Shown: piece by piece, positions 56,017 to 63,797 of the stretch
How the letters are laid out: the number at the start of each line of letters is the position of its first letter
Position numbering within the stretch: position 1 is the first letter of the stretch
From: Flavobacteriales bacterium
GTDB taxonomy: Bacteria > Bacteroidota > Bacteroidia > Flavobacteriales_F > PHOS-HE28
Assembly: GCA_020852835.1 (NCBI GenBank)
Contig: JADZAC010000030.1
Coordinates: 18,479 to 82,478, forward strand
DNA: 64,000 bases
Direction of reading: 5' to 3'
Notes under the pieces: model-generated
What the model was told of the DNA's origin: nothing
Database searches by the model: none
The model's input: the letters and a program-made list of their open reading frames with translations, nothing else
Translations under genes and position numbers: made by a program

Positions 56017-56238
56017 TCAAGGAACCGGGTCGTGGCCGTGGCCGCCCCACGGATGGCAAGATAGGAAGCGCTTGAGGGTAAGCATTCCGCCGCGCCAGGG
56101 GCCGTGCTTGCGCAAGGCCTGCACGCCGTACTCCGAGCAGGTGGGCGTGTAGCGGCAGGAGCCGGGCAGCAAGGGGGAAACCGCGCCTTGGTACAAGCGG
56201 ATGAGCATGATGAACAGCCTACCGAACAGTGCCGACAT
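56017..56238 (-). CDS. yidD: Membrane protein insertion efficiency factor YidD
   Basis: 73 residues with the family hallmark [20 protein letters not shown] followed by [14 protein letters not shown] and [16 protein letters not shown]; the Cys residues are those conserved in YidD. It aids YidC-dependent insertion of inner-membrane proteins. It overlaps the rnpA 3' end by 20 bp, the usual rnpA-yidD order. Confidence 0.92.
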   Translation of the reverse strand: MSALFGRLFIMLIRLYQGAVSPLLPGSCRYTPTCSEYGVQALRKHGPWRGGMLTLKRFLSCHPWGGHGHDPVP

Positions 56239-56611
56239 GCTGTTGGGTCCAACGGTCGAAGAGGTCGATCAGTATCCGCGAGGCATCGGCCCAGGGCAAG
56301 GGGCCGTGGCCTTGGTACACTACCAGCCAGGCGCACTGTGCGCCGGCCTCCTCCAGGCGGGCATACCACCGGTGCTTGTTCAGGCGGTAGGCTTCGCGCA
56401 TGTGGCGGCGGATGCGGTTGCGTTCCACGGCAGAACGCACGTGCCGCTTGGGCACGGCGAAGGCCACTTGCGCCGGGGCCGGCGAATCCAAGGGCATGCA
56501 CAGGCCCACCAAGCGGTAGGGCATGGCCCGCATGGCCTTGCCGACGGTGGCCACCTTGCGGAGCTGTTCGCGCCCGCAGAGGCGCTCGTGCTTGCGGAAG
56601 GTGGGGCGCAT
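56219..56611 (-). CDS. rnpA: Ribonuclease P protein component
   Basis: 130 residues. The RNase P protein signature is visible ([20 protein letters not shown] followed by RHMREAYR, about residues 55-85). It binds the RNase P RNA and helps remove the 5' leader of pre-tRNA. Start [11 protein letters not shown] (56611) is chosen because homologues begin near RLxxxxxF; upstream codons are Ala-rich. No rpmH gene precedes it, unlike in E. coli; instead hemD does. Confidence 0.92.
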   Translation of the reverse strand: MRPTFRKHERLCGREQLRKVATVGKAMRAMPYRLVGLCMPLDSPAPAQVAFAVPKRHVRSAVERNRIRRHMREAYRLNKHRWYARLEEAGAQCAWLVVYQGHGPLPWADASRILIDLFDRWTQQHVGTVR

Positions 56612-56666
56612 GGCGGTGGCCGCTGCTACGGGGGGCAAGGGCGGGCACGTTGCTGCCGACGCCGGT

Positions 56667-57521
56667 TTATTTTTTGGCCGTCTTGGCCGCTACCGCCTTC
56701 TTCACGGGCTTGCCGGCGGGCACTTTTGGCGCGGCCTTGTCCGTGGCCTTGGTGGCATTCGCCGCACCTTTTGCCTTGGCCTTGTCGGCCTGCTTGAGGT
56801 AGAGTTCGATGGCGCCCGTCATGGACGGTGCTTCGGGCAGGGGCGCCTCAATGTCAAGCCGGAGGCCCGCATCGCGCACGGCCTTGGCCGTGGTGGGCCC
56901 GAAGGCGGCAATGGCGGTGTAATCCTGCACGTAGTCGGGGAAGTTCTTGCGCAGGCTCTCAATGCCGCCCGGGCTGAAGAACACCAGCATGTCGTACTTG
57001 ATGTCGCGCAGGTCGCTGAGGTCGCTGGCCACCGTGCGGTAGAACACGGCATTGGTGTAGTTCACCCCGGCCTTGTCCAGCAGCACGGGGATCTCCTGCT
57101 TCTGGATGTCCGAGCAGGGCACCAGGAATTTTTCGTCCTTGTGCTTTTTGATCACGTCCATCAGGTCCTGGAACGTGTTCTTGCCGATGAACACCTTGCG
57201 CTTGCGGTATACGATGTACTTCTGCACGTAGTAGGCCACGCTCTCGCTCACGCAGAAATATTTCATCGTTTCCGGCACGGTCAGGCGCAGCTCCTTGCAC
57301 ATGCGGAAAAAGTGGTCCACCGCATTGCGGCTGGTGAGCACGATCGCCGAATGGTCCAGGATGCCGATGCGTTCCTGCCGGAATTCCTGGCCGGGAACGC
57401 CTTCCACCTTGATGAAGGGCCTGAAGTCGATCTTCACGTTGAACTTGCTGGCCAAGGTGAAGTAGGGGGATTTCTCGTCCGTGGGCGCTGCCTGGGTAAC
57501 GAGTATGGTCTTGATCTTCAA
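56667..57521 (-). CDS. hemD: Uroporphyrinogen-III synthase with Lys/Ala-rich tail
   Basis: 284 residues. The HemD two-domain fold is seen in ILVTQAAPTDEKSPYF, IVLTSRNAVDHFFRMC, VFFSPGGIESLRKNFPDY and IAAFGPTTAKAVRDAGLRLD. It closes the tetrapyrrole ring for haem synthesis in the cytoplasm. The last ~45 residues are a low-complexity Lys/Ala/Pro tail (KAKGAANATKATDKAAPKV) absent from enteric HemD. It starts 12 bp after the DUF4271 gene stop, an order usual in Bacteroidota. Confidence 0.88.
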   Translation of the reverse strand: MKIKTILVTQAAPTDEKSPYFTLASKFNVKIDFRPFIKVEGVPGQEFRQERIGILDHSAIVLTSRNAVDHFFRMCKELRLTVPETMKYFCVSESVAYYVQKYIVYRKRKVFIGKNTFQDLMDVIKKHKDEKFLVPCSDIQKQEIPVLLDKAGVNYTNAVFYRTVASDLSDLRDIKYDMLVFFSPGGIESLRKNFPDYVQDYTAIAAFGPTTAKAVRDAGLRLDIEAPLPEAPSMTGAIELYLKQADKAKAKGAANATKATDKAAPKVPAGKPVKKAVAAKTAKK

Positions 57522-57533
57522 GTTCCGCGCGGC

Positions 57534-58217
57534 TTAGGGGTGATGCACTGGGGGAACGAATCCCTGCAATTGTTCCAGGACAAGTGCTGCAGGAAGTATT
57601 TCGAGGGCGCAAAGGTAGAGCAAAATGTATCTCAACGGGGCGCCGTTGCCTACGCCGACCGCCACTGCCCGTACCCAGCGGAAGAGCACCATGGCCACCA
57701 GCAGGGCCGCCCCCGTGATCCACACCGGTTGGCGCCAAGCGGCCTGGCCCGGAAAGGCCATCACCGCGGCCACCGGCAACAGCAGCAGGCCCATTACCAC
57801 ATGGAGCACAATGGTGGTGTAGAGCAGTTCGCGCAGTCCCCCATCGTGCTCGGGCAACCAACGCACGGCCCGCAGCACCGCCGCCTGGGCCAGCAGCACG
57901 CCGGCCACCGCCAACAGGGTCCACAGGTAGGTCAACGGACCGGGCGCCACCAGCCCGTGGTACAGCAGCACCTGGTGTATGAACAGGGCGATCACCAAGG
58001 TGGACATCACCGCCAGCACGGTAAGGGTGCGATCGCGCATGTCCAACTCATCACGCAGGCGCTGCCGCCCCAAGCGGAACGCACCCGCCGAGCGTGCCAG
58101 CACCGCCCATTGCCGGGGCGATACCATGTTCACCCAGGCCAATACGCCCACGGCCAGCACCAGCACGCCCACCAGCCAGTCGGGCGATAGGGGGTCGGAG
58201 GCACGCAACTGGTCCAT
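57534..58217 (-). CDS. DUF4271 family membrane protein
   Basis: 227 residues with about six transmembrane helices (for example LVGVLVLAVGVLAWVNM, LTVLAVMSTLVIALFIH, VWITGAALLVAMVLFRW). The block LRYILLYLCALEILPAALVL near the C-terminus is the conserved DUF4271 end. Its function is unknown, but the gene is commonly found next to hemD in Bacteroidota. A perfect -7 element ends 7 nt before the start. Confidence 0.8.
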   Translation of the reverse strand: MDQLRASDPLSPDWLVGVLVLAVGVLAWVNMVSPRQWAVLARSAGAFRLGRQRLRDELDMRDRTLTVLAVMSTLVIALFIHQVLLYHGLVAPGPLTYLWTLLAVAGVLLAQAAVLRAVRWLPEHDGGLRELLYTTIVLHVVMGLLLLPVAAVMAFPGQAAWRQPVWITGAALLVAMVLFRWVRAVAVGVGNGAPLRYILLYLCALEILPAALVLEQLQGFVPPVHHP

Positions 58218-58224
58218 GGAAGTG

Positions 58225-58232
58225 CAAATTTA
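58225..58232 (-). promoter_or_regulatory. -7 element 7 nt before the DUF4271 start
   Basis: The minus strand reads TAAATTTG, a perfect TAnnTTTG, then seven bases to ATG 58217. It could drive the whole DUF4271-hemD-rnpA-yidD-S41 run. Confidence 0.55.
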
Positions 58233-58399
58233 TCGGGCCGCCGTCATGTTGTTGCACTTCCGGCCTTGATCGGCGGTGCAGCGGCCAGGTCCTCCCATGC
58301 CGTGGTCCAGCACAGAGCGGCCATGGACAACCGCCGGCCGGGCCCGCAAGCGTGCGCCCAGCCCGTGCGTTGCCTAATTTCGCGCACTCAAAGCACCCC

Positions 58400-59614
58400 A
58401 TGAGCACCACTGCCAAAGCCGCCCCGCGTACCGCCACCGACCTCTTCCAAGCACACGACCACTACCTGGTGGACGAGCTGCTCACCGAAGAGCACAAGCT
58501 GATCCGCAGCACCGTGCGCGAGCATGTGAGCAAGCACCTCAAGCCGATCATCGAGGAGCGGTTCGAGAGCGCTTCCTTCAGCAAGGACATTATTCCCGGC
58601 CTGGCCGAGGTGGGCGCCTTCGGGCCCTTTTTGCCGGCCGAATACGGCGGGCCCGGCCTGGACCAGATCAGTTACGGCCTGATCATGCAGGAGATCGAGC
58701 GCTGCGACAGCGGCCTGCGCAGCCTGTGCAGCGTGCAGGGTTCCCTGGCCATGTACCCCATCTACAAGTACGGCACCGAGGAGCAGAAGAAAAAGTGGCT
58801 GCCCGAGATGGTGCAGGGCAAGAAGATCGGCTGCTTCGGCCTCACCGAACCCGACTTCGGCAGCAACCCCGGCGGCATGGTCACCACCTTCCAGGACAAA
58901 GGCGACCACTACCTGCTGAACGGCGCCAAGATGTGGATCAGCAACGCACCATTCGCCGACCTGGCCGTGGTGTGGGCCAAGGCCGAGAACACCGAGGGCC
59001 GCATCCACGGCCTGATCGTGGAGCGCGGCATGGAAGGCTTCACCACGCCCACCACCCACGGCAAGTTGAGCCTGCGCGCCAGCCCCACCGGCGAGCTGGT
59101 GTTCGACAACGTGAAGGTGCCCAAGGCCAACCTGCTGCCCAACAAGACCGGCCTGGGCGCGCCCATGGGCTGCCTGGACAGCGCCCGCTACGGCATTGCT
59201 TGGGGCACGCTGGGCGTGGCCATGGAGTGCTATGACACCGCACTGCGCTACAGCAAGGAGCGCATCCAGTTCGGCAAGCCCATCGGCGGTTTCCAGCTCA
59301 CGCAGAAGAAGCTCGCCGAGATGATCACCGAGATCACCAAGGCCCAGCTGCTCACTTGGCGCCTGGGCGTGCTGCGCAACGAGGGCCGCGCCACCACCGC
59401 GCAGATCAGCATGGCCAAGCGCAACAACGTGCACCTGGCCCTGACCTGTGCTCGCGAGGCCCGGCAGATGCTCGGCGGCATGGGCATCACCAACGAGTAC
59501 CCCATCATGCGCCACATGATGAACTTGGAAAGCGTGGTGACCTACGAAGGCACCCACGACATCCACCTGCTGATCACCGGCCACGACGTGACGGGAATCG
59601 CGGCGTTCAAGTGA
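58400..59614 (+). CDS. Acyl-CoA dehydrogenase, glutaryl-CoA dehydrogenase-like
   Basis: 404 residues. FAD/acyl-CoA blocks: FGLTEPDFGSNPGGMVTTF, MWISNAPFADLAVVWAK, ERIQFGKPIGGFQLTQKKLA, RQMLGGMGITNEYPI. The catalytic Glu lies in VVTYEGTHDIHLLITG, whose TYEGTHDIH form is that of glutaryl-CoA dehydrogenases (lysine/tryptophan breakdown, oxidation plus decarboxylation to crotonyl-CoA). Specificity needs a tree or assay. The -7-like TAATTTCG (58375-58382) is 17 nt before the start. A 142-bp gap with a weak GGTCCT/AGGACC hairpin follows. Confidence 0.9.
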   Translation: MSTTAKAAPRTATDLFQAHDHYLVDELLTEEHKLIRSTVREHVSKHLKPIIEERFESASFSKDIIPGLAEVGAFGPFLPAEYGGPGLDQISYGLIMQEIERCDSGLRSLCSVQGSLAMYPIYKYGTEEQKKKWLPEMVQGKKIGCFGLTEPDFGSNPGGMVTTFQDKGDHYLLNGAKMWISNAPFADLAVVWAKAENTEGRIHGLIVERGMEGFTTPTTHGKLSLRASPTGELVFDNVKVPKANLLPNKTGLGAPMGCLDSARYGIAWGTLGVAMECYDTALRYSKERIQFGKPIGGFQLTQKKLAEMITEITKAQLLTWRLGVLRNEGRATTAQISMAKRNNVHLALTCAREARQMLGGMGITNEYPIMRHMMNLESVVTYEGTHDIHLLITGHDVTGIAAFK

Positions 59615-59756
59615 GCGAGTGGTAGACAGTCGTGCGTTGTCTGTGGCGCATCATTGTCGGGGAACCGACCACTGACAGCCAACAACTGGTAACCGGCACC
59701 TGGTCCTGGGCAGAGCCGAAGGACCAACAACTGCGGTCCATCCCGCCACACTGCTG

Positions 59757-60512
59757 CTACTCCGAAGGTGCTTCACCACCCTTTCCGGCATCCGCGCCCA
59801 AGGGGATCAACCAGCCCAGCGAAACGCTGATGCTGCGGTCATAGGCCTGAAGCACACCGACCGGTGAGCCGTTCACGTCCGCCACCGGCACATCGTTCCA
59901 GATGTTGGTGAGGCCATACTGGTAGCGGCCTTCCACAAACACCTGCGATCGCCCCGCAGTGAACATAAAGCCCAGCCCGGCGCAGAGGTCCACGTTCCAG
60001 CGGTTCATGTACCCACTGCTCCACGGACTTGTGCGTACATCGCCCGGGTCGAGCACGGTGCCTTGAAAGGCGTTCGTCCATGGGTTGAACTGGAACATGC
60101 GTGCGCCGACCAGGTAGCCCCATGTGGCACCGGCCAGCACATACGGGCGGGCAGGCGGGCCCTCAGCCATGTGCACCCGCAGCAGCAAGCCCAGGTCGGC
60201 ATAATCCAACGCCAGCTTCTGCCCACTGAAGAACCCGAAAGGTTGTGCCTCCGCGCCGTAGCCTCTTTGGGTGAAGCCCACCTCCGGTGCCAAGGTGAGC
60301 ACCTTGGACAACGGAACCCCGAACACCAGGGCGCCAGTGGGGCCCAACCGGGTTGATGGCGTACCGAGCAGCCCGTCCCTGCTGTTGATCTTCGCCCAAT
60401 TCACCCCGCCGCGGAATCCAACCATGGCCTGCCCATGCACGGTGGCTGCCATGCACGCCGCAGCCATGCAAAGCAAGAAGTGCCGGAGGGCACGGCCTTT
60501 GAAATAGCCCAT
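59757..60512 (-). CDS. PorT-like outer-membrane beta-barrel protein
   Basis: 251 residues. Signal peptide about residues 1-28 (ending ATVHGQ), then alternating strands typical of the outer-membrane barrel family PF13568/PorT-like (MVGFRGGVNWAKI, PEVGFTQRGYG, LALDYADLGLLLRVH, LCAGLGFMFTAGRSQVFVEG) and a C-terminal aromatic strand (SISVSLGWLIPLG). Role unknown. Start MGYFKGRALRHF is preferred because a perfect -7 element ends 5 nt before it; an ATG 18 nt upstream overlaps that element. Confidence 0.8.
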   Translation of the reverse strand: MGYFKGRALRHFLLCMAAACMAATVHGQAMVGFRGGVNWAKINSRDGLLGTPSTRLGPTGALVFGVPLSKVLTLAPEVGFTQRGYGAEAQPFGFFSGQKLALDYADLGLLLRVHMAEGPPARPYVLAGATWGYLVGARMFQFNPWTNAFQGTVLDPGDVRTSPWSSGYMNRWNVDLCAGLGFMFTAGRSQVFVEGRYQYGLTNIWNDVPVADVNGSPVGVLQAYDRSISVSLGWLIPLGADAGKGGEAPSE

Positions 60513-60517
60513 TGGAC

Positions 60518-60525
60518 CAAATTTA
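60518..60525 (-). promoter_or_regulatory. -7 element 5 nt before the beta-barrel gene
   Basis: The minus strand reads TAAATTTG, a perfect TAnnTTTG, then GTCCA and ATG 60512. The ATG at 60530 would lie upstream of this element. Confidence 0.55.
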
Positions 60526-60542
60526 TCCATGACCAGCCCATT

Positions 60543-61298
60543 TCAAAACCGGTAACCGAACAGGTTGTTCCAACTGTAGGTCAGTTCATTCACCCCTTCG
60601 GGAGGAGCCGTATCCTTCAGCAGGTGCAGGCGGCCTTCCAGGGTCATCCGCTTGGTCACATTGATCAACAAGCCGCCCTCGAAGGCCACGCGGTGGTCGC
60701 TGGCGTCGAAGACCTTGGGTTGGTAGTACACCACCGTGGTGAGGCTGGCCAGGGCGCTGAACCTCAGGGTGACCGATGCGTAACTGCTGCTGCGGCCTTG
60801 CAGCAGGGGCGGTCCCTGGGCGTTGTGTTCGTTTTCCAGCATCAGCGCGGTACCGAGGTTCACGCGCCACTTTTCAGCGTTCAATGCCGTTAGGCGCGGT
60901 CCGGCACCAAGGGTCAACCGCAGGTCCAACTGCAGGGGCTTATTGTACTGTGCCTGGGCAAAGGCCTCGCCGGTCCACAGGGAATCCGCCTTGTAATTAT
61001 AACGCAAGTGCTGAAAGCCGGTGTTGAGAAATTCGTTGGCCTCCACCTGGCTGAAGGCAAGGTCGTTGACGAAGAACCACCGGTCGCGGTCATCGATGAA
61101 CTGCACGGCACCGTTGAGGCCCAAGTTCAAGGAACGCTGCCCGCTCTCGGACACGTTGAACCGGAAGTTCACGTAGCCTTGCCAAGGCACCGTGTCATTC
61201 AGGAAACGGCGGCCTTCGATGTTCACCACCTGGGCATGCAGGCCGATCGCCAAAGCCAGCAGGAGCAGCGAGAAGGGTAAGCGTATGCCGCCGAACAT
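60543..61298 (-). CDS. DUF481-like outer-membrane protein
   Basis: 251 residues. Signal peptide MFGGIRLPFSLLLLALAIGLHAQ, then a chain of amphipathic strands (YVNFRFNVSESGQRSLNLGL, WFFVNDLAFSQVEAN, ASLTTVVYYQPKVFDASDHR) and a terminal Phe (NNLFGYRF), as in outer-membrane barrels. DUF481-type assignment is tentative. CAATTTTG, a one-mismatch -7 element (61307-61314), ends 8 nt before ATG 61298; ATG 61319 is the alternative. It lies head-to-head with the flavoprotein gene. Confidence 0.75.
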   Translation of the reverse strand: MFGGIRLPFSLLLLALAIGLHAQVVNIEGRRFLNDTVPWQGYVNFRFNVSESGQRSLNLGLNGAVQFIDDRDRWFFVNDLAFSQVEANEFLNTGFQHLRYNYKADSLWTGEAFAQAQYNKPLQLDLRLTLGAGPRLTALNAEKWRVNLGTALMLENEHNAQGPPLLQGRSSSYASVTLRFSALASLTTVVYYQPKVFDASDHRVAFEGGLLINVTKRMTLEGRLHLLKDTAPPEGVNELTYSWNNLFGYRF

Positions 61299-61345
61299 GG
61301 AGCGGGCAAAATTGGCCACGGCCGCCGAATGTGCTTCTTTGCACC

Positions 61346-62527
61346 ATGCGCATCGCCATCATCGGGGCGGGCCCTGCGGGGCTGATGGCCGCCGACACCT
61401 TGGCGCCCCACGCCGAAGTGGACCTGTACGAGCACGGCAAACACCCCGGCCGCAAGTTTCTTGTGGCGGGCCAGGGCGGCTTCAACCTCACCAACAGCGC
61501 GGAAGGCCGGGACCTGCTGGAGCACTACGACCCGCCGGGCTTTCTGGATGAAGCGCTCACTGCGTTCGGGCCGAACGAACTGCGCACGTGGCTCGCGGAG
61601 CTCGGCATTGCCACGTTTATCGGCACCAGCGGCCGTGTGTTCCCGGTGAAGGGCATCAAGCCGATCGACGTGCTGGAACGGATCCGCCAACGGCTGTTGC
61701 AGCAAGGCGTCCGCCTACACACCGAGCATGCGTTCACCGGCTTCGATGAACAAGGCCGCGTGTGCATGGAGAACCGCCAGGGGCCCTTCACTTTGGATGC
61801 GGACCATGTGATCTTCGCCTTGGGCGGCGCGTCCTGGCCCATCACGGGTTCCACGGGCATCTGGCCGCCTTTGTTCAAGGCCATCGGCGTGGAGGTGCTG
61901 CCGTTCCAGTCTTCCAACTGCGGGGTGGAAGTGCACTGGCCCGCCGCCTTCATCGGGGCGCACGAAGGCAAACCGCTGAAGAACGTGCGCATCACCGCCG
62001 GTGACCGCAGCACCTGGGGCGAAGCCACCATCACCCGGCACGGCCTGGAAGGCAACGCCATCTACCCCGTGGTGCCCGCACTGCGGGAAGGCGCCACGGA
62101 ATTGCGCATCGACCTGAAGCCCGACAGCACCGTGGAGCGACTGGCGGAACGCATCGGCGCCAAAGCGCCGCGCAACTTCGCCGAGGCCGTTGGCCTGAAC
62201 CGCGCCCAGCTCGCTCTGGTCAAGGCGTTCACCCCGAAGGAGACCTTCGGAACACCCATGCTCTTCGCAGAACGTATCAAGGACCTGCACCTGCCCGTAA
62301 CCGGCCTTCGGCCCTTGGGCGAGGCCATCAGCAGCGTGGGCGGCATCCCCGTTGGGGAACTGAACGCAGACTTCTCGCTGAAGCAGCATCCGCACTTGTA
62401 CGCCATCGGCGAAATGGTGGATTGGGATGCGCCCACGGGTGGCTTCCTGCTGCAAGGCTGCTTTGCCATGGGGCGGTGGGCGGCGCATGGCATCCTCGCG
62501 GAATACGGGACCCACGTGGAGCCATAG
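61346..62527 (+). CDS. NAD(P)/FAD-dependent oxidoreductase, TIGR03862-type flavoprotein
   Basis: 393 residues. N-terminal FAD-binding Rossmann motif IAIIGAGPAGLMAADTL, GRKFLVAGQGGFNLTNS, and HVIFALGGASWP are hallmarks of the HI0933/YhiN-like family, whose physiological reaction is unknown. The C-terminus (GEMVDWDAPTGGFLLQGCFA) is the second FAD-contacting block. The last residues differ from a duplicate of the gene end found 1.2 kb downstream (WAAHGILA then EYGTHVEP here, but KGR-stop there). The start MRIAIIG is chosen at the FAD motif; an ATG 15 nt upstream is less likely. Confidence 0.9.
   Translation: MRIAIIGAGPAGLMAADTLAPHAEVDLYEHGKHPGRKFLVAGQGGFNLTNSAEGRDLLEHYDPPGFLDEALTAFGPNELRTWLAELGIATFIGTSGRVFPVKGIKPIDVLERIRQRLLQQGVRLHTEHAFTGFDEQGRVCMENRQGPFTLDADHVIFALGGASWPITGSTGIWPPLFKAIGVEVLPFQSSNCGVEVHWPAAFIGAHEGKPLKNVRITAGDRSTWGEATITRHGLEGNAIYPVVPALREGATELRIDLKPDSTVERLAERIGAKAPRNFAEAVGLNRAQLALVKAFTPKETFGTPMLFAERIKDLHLPVTGLRPLGEAISSVGGIPVGELNADFSLKQHPHLYAIGEMVDWDAPTGGFLLQGCFAMGRWAAHGILAEYGTHVEP
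62477..62496 (+). repeat. 20-bp direct repeat, left copy (flavoprotein 3' coding end)
   Basis: TGGGCGGCGCATGGCATCCT is found here and exactly again at 63715-63734. The two copies bracket the whole RAYT/REP array. Confidence 0.9.
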
Positions 62528-62562
62528 CGCCAGTCATGGGCTGAAGCACTCGCCCTGAAGTT

Positions 62563-62613
62563 CGCGCTCGGCTTTTTGCCGAGTGCGTTTCGTCATAGGG
62601 CCTCCGGCCTGCC
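62563..62613 (-). repeat. REP element, reverse copy downstream of the RAYT 3' end
   Basis: Contains CTCGGC-TTTTT-GCCGAG and GGGCCTCCGGCCT, the same two hairpins as in the other REPs, in reverse orientation. It lies between the flavoprotein stop and the RAYT stop. Confidence 0.85.
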
Positions 62614-62631
62614 TCTACCTATTGCTCCACC

Positions 62632-63168
62632 TCACCCATACCCGTTCAGATCCAACGGACCATCCGGATGCGCACTGCTCAACAGATAGTGTTCCGGCTT
62701 GCTAACGATGCCGCTCATAACCGGGTTCATGTGGATATAGTTCACCTTTTTGTCGAACACGGGTTGTGTGTACAGTTCCGTCGGATGGCTGTCCTTGATC
62801 CAGAATGCATAGTTCTTGTTCTGCGCACTCGTCTTCCCGGCATGCCCGAAATGGCGCATCATCCATTCGCTCCGGCTTTCGTTGGGCAGCGCGGCGATCA
62901 AGTGCAACAGTTGCTTGGCGGTGAAACTTTTGAAATCGCGCAACAGCTCCGACAGCAACCCTTCACGGCGCCGCGATACGAAGTGTACGTGGTTGGACAT
63001 GATCACGTACGCAAACAGCTCCAAGCCCTTCTGTTCTTGGCAATACCGGATGTTCCGCACCAGCTCATCGGCCAGTTCCTTCCGGGTGAACACATCCACC
63101 CAACCGACCACCGTGAACGTGACGAAATAGGTGGCGCCTTCCACGTTGGCCTTGCGGATCTCGGACAT
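62632..63168 (-). CDS. REP-associated tyrosine transposase (RAYT, Y1/IS200-like)
   Basis: 178 residues of the Y1 HUH nuclease superfamily. The metal-binding HUH motif is MSNHVHFVS (about residue 60), and KVNYIHMNPVMSGI near residue 140 carries the conserved Tyr region of RAYTs; ATYFVTFTVVGWVDVF is the usual N-terminal strand. RAYTs nick REP hairpins and are thought to spread them, not themselves. Cognate REPs flank it on both sides. The start MSEIRKANVEG is used; ATG 63195 would add nine residues. A copy of its 5' end recurs at 63493-63550. Confidence 0.92.
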   Translation of the reverse strand: MSEIRKANVEGATYFVTFTVVGWVDVFTRKELADELVRNIRYCQEQKGLELFAYVIMSNHVHFVSRRREGLLSELLRDFKSFTAKQLLHLIAALPNESRSEWMMRHFGHAGKTSAQNKNYAFWIKDSHPTELYTQPVFDKKVNYIHMNPVMSGIVSKPEHYLLSSAHPDGPLDLNGYG

Positions 63169-63714
63169 GGACCGAATGTAATTGGTCGAAATCACCCGAC
63201 AGCTCGCGCTCGGCTTTTTGCCGAGTGCGCTCCGTCATAGGGCCTCCGGCCCGCCGAATCCACTATTTGCAGTGTGGACCTTGGACGGGCCAGAGGCCCT
63301 AGTAAGCCACTCACTCGGGATAAACCCGAGCGAGGACTCGCGGTGGGACACGCGAGCGAGTGCGGATCTCGGACATGGACCGAATGTAATTGGTCGACAT
63401 CACACAACAGCTCGCGCTCGGCTTTTTGCCGAGTGCGTTCCCTCATAGGGCCTCCGGCCCGCCGAATCCACTATTTGCAGTGTGGACCATGGAGAAATAG
63501 GTAGCGCCTTCCACGTTGGCCTTACGGATCTCGGACATGGACCGAATGTAATTGGTCGACATCACACAACAGCTCGCGCTCGGCTTTTTGCCGAGTGCGC
63601 TCCGTCATAGGGCCTCCGGCCCGCCGAATCCACTATTTGCAGTGTGGACCATGGACGGGACAGAGGCCCTAGCAAGCCACTCACGCGGGAAAAATCCGAG
63701 CGAGGACTCGCGGA
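63156..63714. repeat. BIME array: three tandem units with REPs in both orientations
   Basis: The unit begins GGATCTCGGACATGG (at 63156, 63364 and 63536), continues with a TAATTGGTCG stretch, then a reverse REP (63201-63255, 63409-63463, 63571-63625) and CACTATTTGCAGTGTGGACC. Units one and three also hold a forward REP (63284-63365 and 63654-63713), so each is a REP pair in inverted orientation, the BIME layout. Unit starts are 208 and 172 bp apart. The first unit overlaps the 5' end of the RAYT gene. No gene is seen in 63196-63797 otherwise. Confidence 0.88.
63493..63550 (-). pseudogene. 5' remnant of a RAYT gene
   Basis: The minus strand reads MSEIRKANVEGATYF, as at the start of the intact RAYT, with two silent third-position differences (CGT for CGC, GCT for GCC), then is cut off at 63493. 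It shows that the array grew by partial duplication that included the transposase start. Confidence 0.75.
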
Positions 63715-63750
63715 TGGGCGGCGCATGGCATCCTGGCCAAAGGCCGCTGA
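63715..63750 (+). pseudogene. Duplicate of the flavoprotein gene's last codons
   Basis: Reads WAAHGILAKGR then a stop (TGA 63748-63750), matching WAAHGILA of the flavoprotein C-terminus. The first 20 bp are identical to 62477-62496. It may be the original 3' end, separated by the arrival of the RAYT/REP array. Confidence 0.65.
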
Positions 63751-63761
63751 ACCCGTGACAC

Positions 63762-63769
63762 TACATTTG
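63762..63769 (+). promoter_or_regulatory. -7 element before the CoA-transferase subunit B gene
   Basis: TACATTTG, a perfect TAnnTTTG, 28 nt before ATG 63798. Confidence 0.45.
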
Positions 63770-63797
63770 GGACCTTCCCTTCAATACCACACCCGCC

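Noticed and set aside
54525..56075. A 516-codon open frame on the plus strand
   Set aside because: Antisense to the S41 peptidase with no motif; the S41 catalytic motifs on the other strand are unambiguous.
63156..63714. Regular repeats near 63.2-63.7 kb as a CRISPR array
   Set aside because: Units are long (172-208 bp), spacers are not unique, and the repeats are REP hairpins in both orientations next to a RAYT.
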